DNA of 7,366 bases from an uncultured Thermoleophilia bacterium (GTDB taxonomy: Bacteria; Actinomycetota; Thermoleophilia; UBA2241): contig CAIWHY010000555.1 of NCBI GenBank assembly GCA_903912585.1, positions 1 to 7,366 of the forward strand, read 5' to 3'. The notes beneath the pieces were generated by a model. The model was not told where the DNA came from. It saw nothing but the letters and a program-made list of their open reading frames with translations, and did no database searches. Numbering within the stretch: position 1 is the stretch's first letter; every line of letters starts with the position of its first letter. This document shows positions 6,795 through 7,366 of this stretch, in pieces. The position numbers and the translations under genes are program-made.

Positions 6795-7366
6795 GAGGAC
6801 TTCACTCCCCGCCCGTCAGGGCCCATGAGCGCCGCCAGCTCCTGCGCCAGGCGGCGCTGCCAGATCACGCGCCCCGGCTCGACCAGATGCGACAGGTCGA
6901 AGAAGTCGCCGCTGGGGACGGCCGCGGCGGCGTTGAAGTCCAGGTAGGGCACGCCGAACTCGGCGGCGAGCTTGTGCAGCGGCACCTGGTACGCGTTGAC
7001 CGCCGTGCCAAAGCGCCCCCGGACGGCCTCGCTGTTCTGCGGCAACTCGAGCAGCACCGCGTGCACGCCGCGCTGCCGGCAGCTGATCAGGATCTGCCGC
7101 ACGAGCGCCAGGTTGAACTGCAGGTTCTGCCGGAAGACCGGATAGCGCTTGGCGAGCCAGAGGCGCACCATCGCTTCCTTCTGCGCCGCCGTGCGCACCT
7201 CGGCGATCGTGTACTTGTGGGACACGTACGGGCGCTGCGGCTCCGCCCCTCTGAGCGCCTTGAAGCCGTCCTGCTGGGCCTTGCTCGTAAGGTACGAGAA
7301 GACGCCCGGCAGGATCGTGCGGCTGTACCTGTAGGCTCCGTATGTGCTGGAGACGTACTGCTGCAG
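6791..7366 (-). CDS. DltD-like SGNH protein, 5' end outside window (partial)
   Basis: The frame is open from the right edge to TGA at 6791-6793, giving 191 visible residues; the N-terminus, and with it any membrane anchor and nucleophile Ser, lies outside. An internal GTG at 7223-7225 should not be taken as the start, because coding sequence similar to the downstream paralogue continues above it. The visible part ends with DLSHLVEPGRVIW, containing the SGNH Asp/His pair (D157 and H160 of the visible part). Four anchors align without net gaps with the other SGNH protein: ILPGVFSYL with VIPGIFDYL, the RQI helix, GVPY, and the D-x-x-H motif. It is therefore a paralogue, not a fragment of the same gene. 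It overlaps the MBOAT start by four bases (GTGA), which suggests tight translational coupling in one operon. Confidence 0.78.
   Translation of the reverse strand: MQQYVSSTYGAYRYSRTILPGVFSYLTSKAQQDGFKALRGAEPQRPYVSHKYTIAEVRTAAQKEAMVRLWLAKRYPVFRQNLQFNLALVRQILISCRQRGVHAVLLELPQNSEAVRGRFGTAVNAYQVPLHKLAAEFGVPYLDFNAAAAVPSGDFFDLSHLVEPGRVIWQRRLAQELAALMGPDGRGVKSS

Noticed and set aside
5364..6947. Long open plus-strand frame opposite the MBOAT and SGNH genes
   Set aside because: Its translation is dominated by Arg, Glu, Asp, Val and Ala with no recognisable motif. It mirrors well-supported minus-strand genes with strong G/C third-position bias, which leaves antisense frames open by default.

Overview
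The window is very GC-rich, tightly packed bacterial DNA with many GTG starts and strong third-position G/C bias. The gene families and base composition suggest a high-GC actinobacterium, possibly of the Thermoleophilia type. That placement is inference; there is no rRNA or other phylogenetic marker here. I found no mobile element, CRISPR array, tRNA or rRNA, and no gene-free stretch longer than about 220 bases.

Layout, left to right. (1) The last 53 codons of a MoxR-family AAA+ ATPase (1-164, +) are followed after 31 bases by a complete CoxE-like von Willebrand factor A protein (196-1404, +). This is the classic MoxR/VWA chaperone pair. (2) Convergent to it is an exported PQQ-type beta-propeller protein (1467-3035, -). 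Its annotated GTG start cuts its own membrane anchor in half; the frame stays open and looks coding upstream to 3146 but offers no ordinary start codon. (3) A divergent intergenic region to 3256 carries two strong inverted repeats, a possible promoter and a clear ribosome binding site for an M42-family metallo-aminopeptidase (3257-4324, +). (4) Convergent to that is a three-gene minus-strand operon that runs in from the right edge: a DltD-like SGNH protein cut by the window end (6791-7366), an MBOAT membrane O-acyltransferase (5547-6794) and a second, complete DltD-like SGNH protein with an N-terminal membrane anchor (4382-5542). The junctions are a 4-base GTGA overlap and a 4-base gap.

How the genes work together. 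The MBOAT/SGNH cluster is the best candidate for a coherent system. MBOAT proteins of the AlgI/DltB/PatA type carry acyl groups across the membrane, and SGNH partners (AlgJ/AlgX, DltD, PatB) place them on an extracellular polymer. Here one MBOAT is sandwiched between two SGNH proteins that are paralogous to each other: several anchor motifs align at identical spacing over about 140 residues. I infer an O-acylation machine for a surface glycan or secondary wall polymer, with two non-identical transfer or partner subunits. The substrate cannot be read from this window. The MoxR/VWA pair probably remodels or matures a client complex encoded elsewhere. The propeller protein and the aminopeptidase show no clear functional link to either group.
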